Below, piece after piece: positions 43,705 to 52,877 of a stretch of DNA of 64,000 nucleotides. Positions within the stretch are counted from its first letter, which is position 1. Every line of letters starts with the position of its first letter. The position numbers and the translations under genes are program-made. The stretch is from Kitasatospora cinereorecta (GTDB taxonomy: Bacteria > Actinomycetota > Actinomycetes > Streptomycetales > Streptomycetaceae). The stretch is taken from contig NZ_JAMZDX010000008.1 of the NCBI RefSeq assembly GCF_024172095.1, positions 124,001-188,000 of the forward strand, read 5' to 3'. Under the pieces are notes generated by a model that made no database searches, had not been told where the DNA came from, and was given only the letters and a program-made list of their open reading frames with translations.

Positions 43705-46137
43705 GTGTCCGACGACCCCAACGGGCGGGTGATCACCTTCCCGGGCGGCGACCAGCCGTACGTCGCACCGCCGATTCCGCGCTACGCGGAAACCGCCCGC
43801 CAGTCCGAAGCCTCCGAGACCGAATCGGAAATCCCGGCAGTTCCCCGGCCCCCGCAGGCAAATTCATTCCTGCGGTCCGAGGGAATTCACGCCCAGGCGC
43901 CCGCAGCCGAATCCGAGCACGCCGAATCCGAAGAGGAAGGCGAATACGAGGGTTTCGGCGGATATTACGAGCGCCGTTCCATTGCGGAAGTCCTCGCGGA
44001 CTGGCTGCAATTCCGGGTCGACCAGGCGCGTGCCGAAAGCGATGCGAACGCGCCTCTCCGGCAGGCCCAGGTCGCCGACGAGGTCGCGCGCCTCAGCGCG
44101 AAGACCGAACGCGACACGGCGTTGATGGCGCAGCAGAACGAATTGCAGAAGGCGCACGTCGATGCCCGCACCGCCAAGGTGGCGGCGCAGGGAAAGGGCG
44201 CGGCGATCGGCGGTGGCCCGGACGGGGGCAAGGGGCTCAACAAGGGCGCCCAGCGCGGTCCGGGAGGCGCGCCGATCAACCGCAGCCCCGACGGTCCCGG
44301 TGGCGGGGCGACCAACCGCGGTCCCGGTGGCCGTGACCCCGGCCGGCAGCCCGGCGGGCAACAGCGCACCGGGGACCGCGACCGGAACTCCGACGGCACC
44401 AGGAAGGGTCCTGGAGGCCCCTCTGGCGGGCCCAACAGCCCCGGCAGGTCTCCCAGTTCCTCCGGCGGCGCGAACGGCCGCCAGAGCGGGGCAGGCGGGG
44501 GTCGGGGCGGAAGTGGCGGAGCGTCAGGGGACCGGGGCTCCGGCTCGCCGTCCACCAGCGCCGCCGAGCGCTCCCGCGCCCGCGAGCAGCGGCGCTCCAC
44601 ACGCCAGGACGCCGACCTGGCCGACCGGACCGCCGACCGGGCACAAGCCCGCCAGAACCGGCAGACGGTCTGGGACGACAAGAACGAGCAGCGCAGGGCC
44701 CGGCGGGAGGAGAAGGCGGCCGAGCGCAGGGCCCGGCGGGAGCAGCGGCAGAACCGCGGACAGCCCGAAGGCGCCGACGGCGACGACAAGCCGACGGCGA
44801 AGCCGGACGACCCGGCGTCGAAGCCGGACGACCCGGCGGCGAAGGTCGATGACGCGGCGTCGAAGCCGGACGACCCGGCGGCGAAGGTCGACGGCTCGGC
44901 CCCGAAACAGGACGGCTCGGCCCCGAAACCGGACGACCCGGCCCCGAAACCGGACGACCCGGAGTCGAAGGTCGACCTGACCAAGGCGCCGAAGGACGAG
45001 GACGCTCCTGAAGGCGCCACGGCCACCGGCCCCGAGCCCGAGCCCCAGGACGAACCCGACCCGAAAGCGGAGGGTGCGGCCGGAACCGACGATGACACCG
45101 CACCCGGGAACGCCACGGGCAACGACTGGATCAGCTACCTCAAGGACGTGTTCGACAAGGCCAACCAGGCCCAGGCCGGCGGGGGAGACCCGGGCCCGGA
45201 CCCCGAGCCCGAGACGGTCTTCGCCGGAGACCCGAACCAGGCTCCCGGTGGCACGGCCGCGGACGAGGACAACGACATCCCGGACGCGGAGATCGTCGAG
45301 GACGACGAACCGGCCGTGACACCGACAGTCGTCGGCCCCACGCCCGCGCCGGCCCCCGAGCCGTCCGGATCGGACGGTCCCGAGGCCCACACCCGGGACG
45401 CGGAGATCGTCGAGGACGAGGAGCCGGCCGTGTCCTCGGCAGCAGTCGGGTCCGTGGCCGAGCCGTCCGTCCCGGACGGTCCCGAGGCCGACATCCGGGA
45501 CGCGGAGATCGTCGAGGACGACGAACCGGCCGTGTCCTCGGCAGCAGTCGGATCCGTGCCCGCGCCGGCCCCCGGGCCGTCCGTCCCGGACGGTCCCGAG
45601 GCGCACATCCCGGAGGCGCAGATCGTCGAAGGTGGGGAGCCGGCCATGTCGTCAGCTGTTGCCATGGCGGTCTCCGAGCCGGACCCCGAGCCGTCGGACC
45701 TGGGCCGTCCTGCGGCCCGCGCGAGGGCCCGGACGGTGGGACGCCAGCGGATGGCGCGTCAGCACCGCACCGACATCACCTTCGACCAGTACCTGGTCGC
45801 GATCGCCAACATCGCAACCAACTCCCAGGCCGACTACCAGATGGTCAAGGAGGCCGTGGAGAACCTGAGCGTCCTGGCCGTGGCCCTGCGGGAAATGAGC
45901 GCCGACCTCGGCGGCAACCACAACATCGACCGGCGGGTGACCCACCTGCTGGCGGACCTGGCCGACCTCTCCGCCACCACGGCGCGCGAGGCGGACCGCC
46001 TGGCGCAGTACTCCGAGAAGGCCGCGACGGTGGCCGCGGTCGCCGCCCAGTCGGTCGCGCAGGTCTACGGCGAGGACCTGGCCGCCATGGACGAGGGAGG
46101 CCTCGACCAGGCGTCCGCGGCCATCCACCACGACTAG
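43705..46137 (+). CDS. Large low-complexity protein with acidic repeats and helical C-terminus
   Basis: An 810-residue protein; GTG 43705 follows AAGGGAG. Residues 95-160 are a coiled coil, about 170-310 Gly/Pro/Arg-rich, about 365-430 tandem SKPDDPAAKVDD-like units, and about 528-650 four units of DAEIVEDDEPAVSSAAVG type. The last 115 residues (FDQYLVAIANIATNSQADYQ to VYGEDLAAMD) are folded-looking helices. It lies just upstream of the translocase genes, so a structural or scaffold role in transfer is possible. No homologue recognised. Confidence 0.6.
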   Translation: MSDDPNGRVITFPGGDQPYVAPPIPRYAETARQSEASETESEIPAVPRPPQANSFLRSEGIHAQAPAAESEHAESEEEGEYEGFGGYYERRSIAEVLADWLQFRVDQARAESDANAPLRQAQVADEVARLSAKTERDTALMAQQNELQKAHVDARTAKVAAQGKGAAIGGGPDGGKGLNKGAQRGPGGAPINRSPDGPGGGATNRGPGGRDPGRQPGGQQRTGDRDRNSDGTRKGPGGPSGGPNSPGRSPSSSGGANGRQSGAGGGRGGSGGASGDRGSGSPSTSAAERSRAREQRRSTRQDADLADRTADRAQARQNRQTVWDDKNEQRRARREEKAAERRARREQRQNRGQPEGADGDDKPTAKPDDPASKPDDPAAKVDDAASKPDDPAAKVDGSAPKQDGSAPKPDDPAPKPDDPESKVDLTKAPKDEDAPEGATATGPEPEPQDEPDPKAEGAAGTDDDTAPGNATGNDWISYLKDVFDKANQAQAGGGDPGPDPEPETVFAGDPNQAPGGTAADEDNDIPDAEIVEDDEPAVTPTVVGPTPAPAPEPSGSDGPEAHTRDAEIVEDEEPAVSSAAVGSVAEPSVPDGPEADIRDAEIVEDDEPAVSSAAVGSVPAPAPGPSVPDGPEAHIPEAQIVEGGEPAMSSAVAMAVSEPDPEPSDLGRPAARARARTVGRQRMARQHRTDITFDQYLVAIANIATNSQADYQMVKEAVENLSVLAVALREMSADLGGNHNIDRRVTHLLADLADLSATTAREADRLAQYSEKAATVAAVAAQSVAQVYGEDLAAMDEGGLDQASAAIHHD

Positions 46138-46159
46138 GACACAGAAAGGAGGCACCCCG

Positions 46160-46705
46160 ATGAGCGAACAGGCAAGCAGTCAGCCCACCGCCCCCGAACC
46201 CGGCAGCGCAACCAGCCCCGCCGGCAGCGGCGGGACGGCTGTGGCGGCACCGGTGGCGGGACCCGCGACGGCGGTCGTGCCCCGGCAGAGCTCCGGGCTC
46301 CGCCGCCGCGTCCGGCGCCGGGTCCCGGTCCTCGGCGACAGCGACCACAGGTTCGAGGCCGTCCAGGCGAAGCTGAAGGCGGTCACCGAGGCGATGGCCG
46401 CCGCCAACAAGCACCTGGAGGGCCTCGACCGGCGAGCACGCGCCACCGCCACCGAGGCATCCAACCTGGCGTCGGGCATCGCGGACGCCGAGCTCGACGC
46501 CGTGTTCGTGGCGATGACCGAGGACGTCGCCACGGCCCAGACCGAGGCCGCCCGGGCCGTCCGCAAGATGCTGCGCGCCGCCCAGCAGGCCGAGAAGGCC
46601 GCCATCGCGGTCCAACGGGCTCACGCCAGGCACTACAGCGCGCTCCAGCGCGTCCGCAAGGGCCGCAGATTCCGCACCCCCAAGCCGGGCTTTTTCCAGC
46701 GGTAG
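46160..46705 (+). CDS. Coiled-coil protein upstream of tra
   Basis: A 181-residue protein with AAAGGAGG before ATG 46160. A disordered Pro/Ala start and RRRVRRRVPVLG are followed by about 110 residues of Ala/Glu/Lys coiled coil. A strong hairpin separates it from the translocase gene. Function unknown. Confidence 0.55.
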   Translation: MSEQASSQPTAPEPGSATSPAGSGGTAVAAPVAGPATAVVPRQSSGLRRRVRRRVPVLGDSDHRFEAVQAKLKAVTEAMAAANKHLEGLDRRARATATEASNLASGIADAELDAVFVAMTEDVATAQTEAARAVRKMLRAAQQAEKAAIAVQRAHARHYSALQRVRKGRRFRTPKPGFFQR

Positions 46706-46725
46706 CAGCCCGAACACGTCACCCC

Positions 46726-46761
46726 GAGGGTGGGCACGCCGAACGCGGCGTGCCCACCCTC
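46726..46761 (+). terminator. Perfect 15-bp hairpin before the translocase gene
   Basis: GAGGGTGGGCACGCC (46726-46740) and GGCGTGCCCACCCTC (46747-46761) with loop GAACGC, ending 24 nt before the tra start. It could be a terminator or an attenuator of tra. Confidence 0.7.
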
Positions 46762-46784
46762 CGTCGCGCCGAAAGGAACCCCCG

Positions 46785-48875
46785 GTGGCTCTCGCCGTCA
46801 AACTGGAACGAATCCTCTACGTGGCCGCCGCCCCCTTCCTCGGCGCCGCCGCGAACCTCCCCGCCCACCACCCCGTCACCGACACCGTCAACCTCGCCGG
46901 CGGCATCGGCGTCGTCGCCACCGTCGCCGTCGTGTGCAAGGAAAAGGACAACGCGGGCCGCCGACTGGTCCAGTGGTCGCCCCTGACCCTGGCCGCCGCC
47001 GTCGAGTACGCCGCCCGCCACACCGCCGGCGCGCAGTGGGACTGGGTGATGGCCGGCGGGTGGGCGATGCTGTGCTGCGCCGTGGTGCCGATCTCGCGGA
47101 GCACCGGCCGCTACCGGCGCCGCCGCCGGGCCCTGGCCGCCGCACCGGCGGCGAAGGCGCTCGCTGCCGCTCCCGAGCCGGCCCCGCAGCCCGTCACCGA
47201 CGACGGCGCGGACGCCTACACCCGCGGTGTGCGTCAGCTCTGGGAGCGGGCGGGCTCTCCGGCCCGCACCCACGTCGTGGTCGCCAAGCCGCACCCTCAC
47301 CAGCCCCACGACCTCACCCTGCTGCTGCGGGCCAACGACCCCGGCCGCCCGATCAACGGCCTGCGCGAGGCCGACGTCGCCGCCGCGCTCGGTGTCCACA
47401 AGGACGACATCGTGTTCATCGAGACCACCCAGATGGCCGGCCGCCAGGCCGGGCCCGGCTGGCAGGAGGTCCAGGTGATCCCCGACGAGCGGCGCCGGCG
47501 CCGCACCAGCCCCACCGTCGCCGAGTGGTGGGCGGACGGGATCGGCGAGACCGCCATCCCCGGCTCCCGGTTCGTCGGCAAGAGCCGCACCGACGAGCGG
47601 GGCGTCACCTACTGGACGGCGCAGCTGGCGGACTCCATCGGTGAGCCCCGCATCGACCGCGCGGCGCTGGCCCGGGCGATGGGCACCACCTTCGACGAGG
47701 GCCGTGTCTTCGTCGACATCGACGGCCGCCAGGTGTTGGTGTCGGTGTGGGACGTCTCCCCGCTCGCCAAGGTGTACCCGGCCACCCGCGAGCTGCTGAC
47801 CCCGGACAAGGACGGCTGGTACACGACTGCGTTCCTGGCGAACGGTCAGCCGGCCCGCGGCCGGGTGTACACCGACCGCGGCGCCGCGCACGGGCTGTTC
47901 GCTGCCCCGTCGGGTGGCGGCAAGACCCAGCTGATGGCGCTGGCTGTGGCGGCGAACGCCAACTGGGGTGCGGTCGTCTGGCTGGTCACCGAGGCGCCGG
48001 ACGAGAAGACCGCCAAGCTCGGCGTTCACTGCAACCGGTACGGCGTCGGCGCCCTCTACATGGTCCGCGCGATGCGGGCCCTCGTGGCGCTGATGGAGAT
48101 CCGCGGCGAGATGCTGTGGGCCGACGGCAAGCTCCACGACTGGGACGCGAAGACCCCCGGCTGCCCGTACAGGCCGATCGCCGCGTTCTGGGACGAATAC
48201 CTCTCCGCGGCCGCCAACGGAGACTACGGCACGGAGATCGTGGACCTCGCCCAGTTCCTGTCGGTGAAGGGCCGCAAGTACGCAGTCGGCGAGCACGTGG
48301 CCAGCCAGAGCATCTACGTCCAGGACGGCTTCACCACGCTGCTGCTGGAGAACATCCGCGACAACGGGACCCCGATCGTGCTGAAGGTCGCCCCGAAGAA
48401 GATCTTGGACATGTTCAAGACCCTCGGGGTCGCGGCCGACGACATCCCCGAACCGCTTCCGCGGTCGTTCTCGAAGGAGAACGAGGGCCGCATCGAGCGC
48501 ATCATGCAGGGCCAGGCGGAGCCTCCCGTCGAGTCCAACACCGGCGGCGTCGGCTGGATCGTCCCCGGCCGCAAGCCCGAGGTCATGCGCACCCTCTTCG
48601 TCGACTTCAAGAAGCCCATCGCGCCGCTGTTCCCGGCGGAGGTCCACGGCCTCACCGCGTACGAGATCGCCGCACTCGAAGAGCGCGGCCTGTGGTTCGA
48701 CTGGAACGAACCGCCCAGGCCCGGCGAGTTCGGCGACGACCCCGACGAGGACGACTGGGACGACGAGCCGAAGCCCTCCCGCACGAGCAAAGGCAAGGGC
48801 CGCGGGCCGGCCGGTCGCAGCAGCATCGCCTCCCCCGAAGACGCCCTGGCCGCCATCAAGAGGCTCCGGGGCTGA
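46785..48875 (+). CDS. FtsK/SpoIIIE-type DNA translocase (TraB-like)
   Basis: A 696-residue protein from GTG 46785. Two hydrophobic stretches lie in residues 1-110. The motor has Walker A FAAPSGGGKTQLMAL (about 371-385) and Walker B IAAFWDEYLSA (about 465). C-terminal residues 625-696 are acidic then basic. Streptomyces elements transfer double-stranded DNA between mycelia with a single such hexameric pump that binds short repeats at the clt locus. Here it is the clearest proof that the region is a conjugative element. Confidence 0.87.
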   Translation: MALAVKLERILYVAAAPFLGAAANLPAHHPVTDTVNLAGGIGVVATVAVVCKEKDNAGRRLVQWSPLTLAAAVEYAARHTAGAQWDWVMAGGWAMLCCAVVPISRSTGRYRRRRRALAAAPAAKALAAAPEPAPQPVTDDGADAYTRGVRQLWERAGSPARTHVVVAKPHPHQPHDLTLLLRANDPGRPINGLREADVAAALGVHKDDIVFIETTQMAGRQAGPGWQEVQVIPDERRRRRTSPTVAEWWADGIGETAIPGSRFVGKSRTDERGVTYWTAQLADSIGEPRIDRAALARAMGTTFDEGRVFVDIDGRQVLVSVWDVSPLAKVYPATRELLTPDKDGWYTTAFLANGQPARGRVYTDRGAAHGLFAAPSGGGKTQLMALAVAANANWGAVVWLVTEAPDEKTAKLGVHCNRYGVGALYMVRAMRALVALMEIRGEMLWADGKLHDWDAKTPGCPYRPIAAFWDEYLSAAANGDYGTEIVDLAQFLSVKGRKYAVGEHVASQSIYVQDGFTTLLLENIRDNGTPIVLKVAPKKILDMFKTLGVAADDIPEPLPRSFSKENEGRIERIMQGQAEPPVESNTGGVGWIVPGRKPEVMRTLFVDFKKPIAPLFPAEVHGLTAYEIAALEERGLWFDWNEPPRPGEFGDDPDEDDWDDEPKPSRTSKGKGRGPAGRSSIASPEDALAAIKRLRG

Positions 48876-48930
48876 CCTGCGGCCCCAGACGGCGCCCGGC
48901 GCCAACATCGCGCGACCGCCCAGATCACCC

Positions 48931-48956
48931 GGGCCCGGAGCACCTGCTCCGGGCCC
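48931..48956 (+). terminator. Perfect 12-bp hairpin after the translocase gene
   Basis: GGGCCCGGAGCA (48931-48942) and TGCTCCGGGCCC (48945-48956), two-nt loop. Confidence 0.65.
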
Positions 48957-48982
48957 TCCCCATGCCGCCCTGGAGGCACCCA

Positions 48983-49489
48983 GTGACCGACCACACCCCA
49001 CGCCGCACGCTCACCGAATCCGAGGCCGCCGTCGAGGCGGCGCGGATCATCGCCGCGGCCTACCGCCAGGAGCCTGCGGCCCTCCCGGCCGTCACCTCCT
49101 ACCGTGATCACTCCCCGGTCCCGGCCGTCGGCGATGCCGCGCCCGCCGTCCTGCCCGACACCCGGGCCGTCCCGCAGTGGGCGACCGGCATCGCCGTCGC
49201 CGCCCTCGGCGTCGGCCTCGGCTCGACCGGCCTCGGAGCCGCCGCCTGGCTCGTCCTCGACGGCCTGTCCTCGGTGACCCTCCTCGGCGTCCTGGCCATC
49301 GCCGCCCCGTTCGCCGGCCTGGCCGTCGTCGTCCTCGCCGCCGGTGCCGCCTGGGCCAAGGCCCGTTCCGCCGGCGGCACGCCGACCACGCACATCTACG
49401 AGGGCACCGTGAACCGGCACACCGAGATCACCGCGCCCACCACCGTGCGCGGCATGTTCTCCCGCAACCGCACCGAGATCACTGACTGA
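48983..49489 (+). CDS. Spd-like membrane protein
   Basis: A 168-residue protein; GGAGG precedes GTG 48983. Two hydrophobic segments (TGIAVAALGVGLGSTGLGAA, then LLGVLAIAAPFAGLAVVVLA) at about 65-125, a cytosolic N-terminus and a polar tail. Two-pass membrane proteins directly after tra are usually involved in plasmid spread between hyphal compartments; this is by context. Confidence 0.6.
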   Translation: MTDHTPRRTLTESEAAVEAARIIAAAYRQEPAALPAVTSYRDHSPVPAVGDAAPAVLPDTRAVPQWATGIAVAALGVGLGSTGLGAAAWLVLDGLSSVTLLGVLAIAAPFAGLAVVVLAAGAAWAKARSAGGTPTTHIYEGTVNRHTEITAPTTVRGMFSRNRTEITD

Positions 49490-49530
49490 CCGGCCGACCG
49501 GCCGCCACCGCGAACCGCCCGGAGGACACC

Positions 49531-50049
49531 GTGACCATCTCCACGAACACCGTCGAGCACCGCCCGGTCGACCGCCACAGGCCCTGGCAGATCACCGGCA
49601 CCGCCTACAGCGCCGCCCGCATCACCGTCGCCGACCTCGCCGACAAGCTCACCGACACCCCCGACCACCTCCCGGTCAGCCTCGGCGTCCCGGACTGGGA
49701 CTGCCGCGACTTCGCCCCGCTGCGCTCCACCGTCTGGGACGGCGCGCTCGTCCTGAAAACCAGCCCGGCCGAGACCGATCCGAACACCCTCGATCTCGAT
49801 CTGCCCGCCCCCGTCCCCACCGACGGCGGAAAGGCGCCGGCCGACGGGAGCGAGGAGCGCGGCGCACTGACCGTCGGCGACCTCGCCGCGATCCTGGCCG
49901 CCCTGCCCGACCACGCCCCCGTGATGGTCCTCGTGCCCGGCTGGAACGGGGACACCGAGCTGGTCCTGGACTACGTCGCGGAGCACAGCACCTGCCTGGT
50001 CCTGGACACCGACTACCCCGCCTGCGACCCCTACGCCGACCACGACTGA
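49531..50049 (+). CDS. Unknown protein with internal duplication
   Basis: A 172-residue protein. ITVADLADKLTDTPDHLPVS and LTVGDLAAILAALPDHAPVM begin two related halves of about 55 residues, each ending with a hydrophobic strand. It looks like two copies of one small alpha/beta fold. No family assigned. Confidence 0.55.
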   Translation: MTISTNTVEHRPVDRHRPWQITGTAYSAARITVADLADKLTDTPDHLPVSLGVPDWDCRDFAPLRSTVWDGALVLKTSPAETDPNTLDLDLPAPVPTDGGKAPADGSEERGALTVGDLAAILAALPDHAPVMVLVPGWNGDTELVLDYVAEHSTCLVLDTDYPACDPYADHD

Positions 50050-50090
50050 CCCCGTCCGGTCCGCCGCCGTTCCAACCGATCCGACCATCC

Positions 50091-50123
50091 GGCCGGTCCG
50101 CCCGCTGCCCGGGCGGACCGGCC
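50091..50123 (+). terminator. Perfect 14-bp hairpin
   Basis: GGCCGGTCCGCCCG (50091-50104) and CGGGCGGACCGGCC (50110-50123). Confidence 0.65.
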
Positions 50124-50167
50124 GCACCCCTTCCGCCGCCGTACCGACCGCAGAGGAGCACCGCACT

Positions 50168-50950
50168 ATGAACGAGTCCCCCGACCAGCCCGCCCCCCTG
50201 TTCGCCCTGCCGGGCGGCAACCCCCGGTCCGGCGAGGACCCGAGGGAGTGGCCGGACCTGATCGAGCACGCCCGCGAGCGGCCCGGCCGGCTGCGCCGGG
50301 CACTGCCCGAGTGGGCCAGTCGGCTCAGCAACCTCGCGCTCACACTCGTCGGTATCGCTGCGCTCGTCACCGCAACGGCCCTGGCCACGGCCGTTGGCTC
50401 CGCCGTCGCCGCCGCGCTGCACTGGGCCACCGACCCCGCCCACCTCGCCGACCCGGCCGCCCAGCTCTGGCACACCGTCAACGACCCGCTCCGGCACAGC
50501 CTGGACAACCGCGCCCGGGACCTGCCCGCCCGGCCCGCCACCCTCCACCGCCTCTGGGCCGCCACCGGGCTGCTGATCCTTTGGCGGTCCCTGCGCACCG
50601 CCGGGTCCGTTGGAGCCCAGCTCGGCGCGATCGTGTTCGGCGCGCTGACCGCGGCCGCAGTCTGGGACGGCACCCCGACCCCCGGGAAGCCGGTCGCCGC
50701 GGGTGCCGCCCTCCTGCTCTGGGGGGCACTGGTGGCTCTCGCCCTGACCGGCTCCTGGATCACCACCCACACCACCGTCATCAACGAGATCACCGCCACC
50801 CCGGCCGCACCGGTGGCGCCGCCGGTGACGGTGCCGGTCACCGTCGATGTACCCGAGCCCCGGATCGAGGCCGTCATCGTCGACGTCCAGCAGCTCCGGG
50901 TCGACATCAACGGCCGCCGCCTCACCGGCAACGGCAACAACCCGCTCTGA
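50168..50950 (+). CDS. Membrane protein, 260 residues
   Basis: AGAGGAG precedes ATG 50168. Three or four hydrophobic segments lie between residues 53 and 205 (LALTLVGIAALVTATALATAV is the first), followed by a Pro/Val stretch and a soluble end VIVDVQQLRVDINGRRLTG. Probably part of the transfer or surface module; no family recognised. Confidence 0.55.
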   Translation: MNESPDQPAPLFALPGGNPRSGEDPREWPDLIEHARERPGRLRRALPEWASRLSNLALTLVGIAALVTATALATAVGSAVAAALHWATDPAHLADPAAQLWHTVNDPLRHSLDNRARDLPARPATLHRLWAATGLLILWRSLRTAGSVGAQLGAIVFGALTAAAVWDGTPTPGKPVAAGAALLLWGALVALALTGSWITTHTTVINEITATPAAPVAPPVTVPVTVDVPEPRIEAVIVDVQQLRVDINGRRLTGNGNNPL

Positions 50951-51040
50951 CCCACCACAGGGCCGCCCGCACACGGCAGGCGGCCTCACCCCGGCCCCGT
51001 ACCCGTCCCGCTCGCCGTAGCGCACCGACCCCTCCGGGCG

Positions 51041-51142
51041 CTGACGCTGCGCACCGGCCGCCCCGCCGTCCCCCGCCGCCAGGCCGGGCTGCGGGGCGCT
51101 CCGGTGCGCAGCGCGGCCACCCGGCCGGACACCCCGACAGGA
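51041..51142 (+). repeat. Structured intergenic repeat, copy 1
   Basis: Begins GACGCTGCGCACCGG and ends CGGCCGGACACC. Inner arms pair across a CCAGGC loop region (GACGCTGCGCACCGG with CCGGTGCGCAGCG). Related copies lie at about 51834, 53370 and 54955, each in front of a gene. Confidence 0.6.
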
Positions 51143-51149
51143 GGACTCC

Positions 51150-51668
51150 GTGACCACCGACACCACCCCGACCACCCCGGCCGCCCCCGTCCACGAGCCG
51201 TTCGCCCGACCCGGGCGCACCTTCCTCCAGGACAGCGTCCTGGAGGACGTCCTGGACAGCGCTGCCGACTGGGACCTGGCCTGCGTCGCGCTCGACCGGC
51301 GCAGCTTCGCCGTCTACCACGACGACCCGCACGCCGAGGAGGCCCGGCGGATCGGCGCTGAGTTCACCGCCGAGGAGGCCCGGCGGGTCGACGCCTTCCT
51401 TGCGGCGGGCGTGCAGGACGTCCACCGCCTGGACGCCATCGCGGCCGCCACGGACCTCACCGGCGACGACCGTACCTGGCTGCTCGACCAGCTGCGGCTC
51501 GCCTGGCAGCGCCTGGACCGCCTCCGGGACGTCATCGACAGCTCCGGCGCCGTCATGAACGCCAGGCACCCCGCGCGCGCCGTCGACTACGTCCGCTGGT
51601 CCCGGAAGCCGCAGGCGCTCTCGCCCCTGAACGGCGCGCGGCTCGGCCGCCCGACCACCGGCGGCTGA
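51150..51668 (+). CDS. Unknown protein, 172 residues
   Basis: GGAGG before GTG 51150. Acidic, helical, with SVLEDVLDSAADWDLACVAL and a C-terminal VDYVRWSRKPQALSP. No function assigned. Confidence 0.5.
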   Translation: MTTDTTPTTPAAPVHEPFARPGRTFLQDSVLEDVLDSAADWDLACVALDRRSFAVYHDDPHAEEARRIGAEFTAEEARRVDAFLAAGVQDVHRLDAIAAATDLTGDDRTWLLDQLRLAWQRLDRLRDVIDSSGAVMNARHPARAVDYVRWSRKPQALSPLNGARLGRPTTGG

Positions 51669-51833
51669 CCGGACCACGACCCTTCGGCGTCCCGGGTCTG
51701 GCAGCGCGGGCAGGTGATCGTGTACTGCCGGGCGCGGGGGGCGTGGGCGCGGCATCCCCAACGCCGGCCCCGCTCGCCAGCGCACCCCCGACGGTTGGCA
51801 CTCCACCCCGAAGTGCGGATGCCACGAGTCCGG

Positions 51834-51900
51834 GCACTGACCCTGCCCACCACCACGCCCCGTCCCCGGTGCCGTCCAGGCCAGGCGGGCGGGGCGCTGC
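51834..51900 (+). repeat. Structured intergenic repeat, partial copy 2
   Basis: ACCCTGCCCACCACCACGCCCC, spread over 51839-51860, and the later GGCGGGGCG match the repeat family; the right-hand CGGCCGGACAC end is missing. The surrounding interval 51669-51940 has no credible gene. Confidence 0.45.
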
Positions 51901-51942
51901 CCTGGCCGTCGCTGCTCTGGTGCTCGGCACCACCACAGACAA

Positions 51943-52011
51943 ATGCATACTCTGGAAATGCATAGTCTGAGTCTGCATAATTGGTTGGGCGGGAACCCAT
52001 CCCGCCCAACC
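51943..52011 (+). promoter_or_regulatory. TGCATA repeats and hairpin before the gene at 52025
   Basis: ATGCATACTCTG (51943), ATGCATAGTCTG (51959) and AGTCTGCAT (51970-51978) lie in an unusually A+T-rich spot. A perfect 12-bp hairpin (GGTTGGGCGGGA 51983-51994, TCCCGCCCAACC 52000-52011) follows, ending just before the RBS. This looks like an operator plus an attenuator or 5' stabiliser. Confidence 0.5.
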
Positions 52012-52024
52012 GGGAAGGACGACC

Positions 52025-52333
52025 ATGGGCATCTACTGGGGCGAGAACACCGGACACCGCAGCTGCGTCATCACCCAGCGCCTCGCCCGTAGGCTGCGGT
52101 GGGCCCGCATCGGCGACAGCGCCACCATCCGTACGTTCCTCACCGCCCTGGACGGCGACCACCGCGGTGAACTCGTCTTCACCGCGGACCAGGCCCAGCA
52201 GATCACGTTCGCGCTGCGCTGGGCCGCGGCCCGGATGCGCTGGTTCGCCCTCCCCGGCTGGACCCGCCTGGCCCGGATCCTGGCCAACGACGCCGAGCGC
52301 GCCTGGCACAGCGGCGGCTGGACCATCGAGTGA
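52025..52333 (+). CDS. Unknown basic protein, 102 residues
   Basis: GGGAAGG precedes ATG 52025. Arg/Trp-rich, helical: VITQRLARRLRWARIGDSATI, then ITFALRWAAARMRW. Possible nucleic-acid binding. Its promoter region shares the AGTCTGCAT box with the next gene. Confidence 0.5.
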   Translation: MGIYWGENTGHRSCVITQRLARRLRWARIGDSATIRTFLTALDGDHRGELVFTADQAQQITFALRWAAARMRWFALPGWTRLARILANDAERAWHSGGWTIE

Positions 52334-52367
52334 CCTCCGCGAGGCCCGCTCCGGCCGCACACAGGGC

Positions 52368-52384
52368 AGACTGCGAGTCTGCAT
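52368..52384 (+). promoter_or_regulatory. CAGACT-GCG-AGTCTG palindrome with AGTCTGCAT box
   Basis: A perfect 6-bp inverted repeat (52368-52382) leads into AGTCTGCAT (52376-52384). The box end is 44 nt upstream of the ATG at 52428; the matching box at 51970 is 47 nt upstream of the ATG at 52025. The equal spacing suggests one regulator for both genes. Confidence 0.5.
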
Positions 52385-52427
52385 TCTTCGTGCAGACCAG
52401 CAGCCGCCCGCACGCCAGGAGCCCGCC

Positions 52428-52673
52428 ATGCCCCGCCCCGACCAGACCACCCGTACCGAAGGCCGCGCCCGCATCGCCGCGCTCAAGAAGACGCGCGACA
52501 AGATCCACTCCGATGCCGAGAAAGCCAAGACCGACGCGGACGCCGAGATGTGGTCCGCCATCGCGGAGCTGATCCGCACGGGCCAGGTCCTCCAGGCCGA
52601 CGCCGCAGTCGAGACCGGCTTCACCCGCGACCACGTCCTCAAGCAGACCAAGCGCTACAGCTCCGGCGGCTGA
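52428..52673 (+). CDS. Small protein with possible helix-turn-helix
   Basis: Eighty-one residues from ATG 52428 (AGGAG upstream). A Lys/Asp/Ala helix (ALKKTRDKIHSDAEKAKTDA) is followed by ELIRTGQVLQADAAVETGFTRDHVLKQ, whose spacing resembles a helix-turn-helix. It is a candidate for the regulator that reads the AGTCTGCAT boxes; inference only. Confidence 0.5.
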   Translation: MPRPDQTTRTEGRARIAALKKTRDKIHSDAEKAKTDADAEMWSAIAELIRTGQVLQADAAVETGFTRDHVLKQTKRYSSGG

Positions 52674-52877
52674 CCAGCCGCCAGCGCGTCCCGGCACCGG
52701 CCGGCGAGGGCTCACGACCCAGACGCGCACCACCCCCTTCACCACCGGCCGCACACCCGACGGCCGGTCACCCCGCCGCGCCCGAGCGCGGACCACCCCC
52801 GCAGCCCGTCCGTGGCACCCGCACGCCTGCCCAGACCGCAGGCGCCCAGCCCACACCACAACCACCCGGAGGAATCC

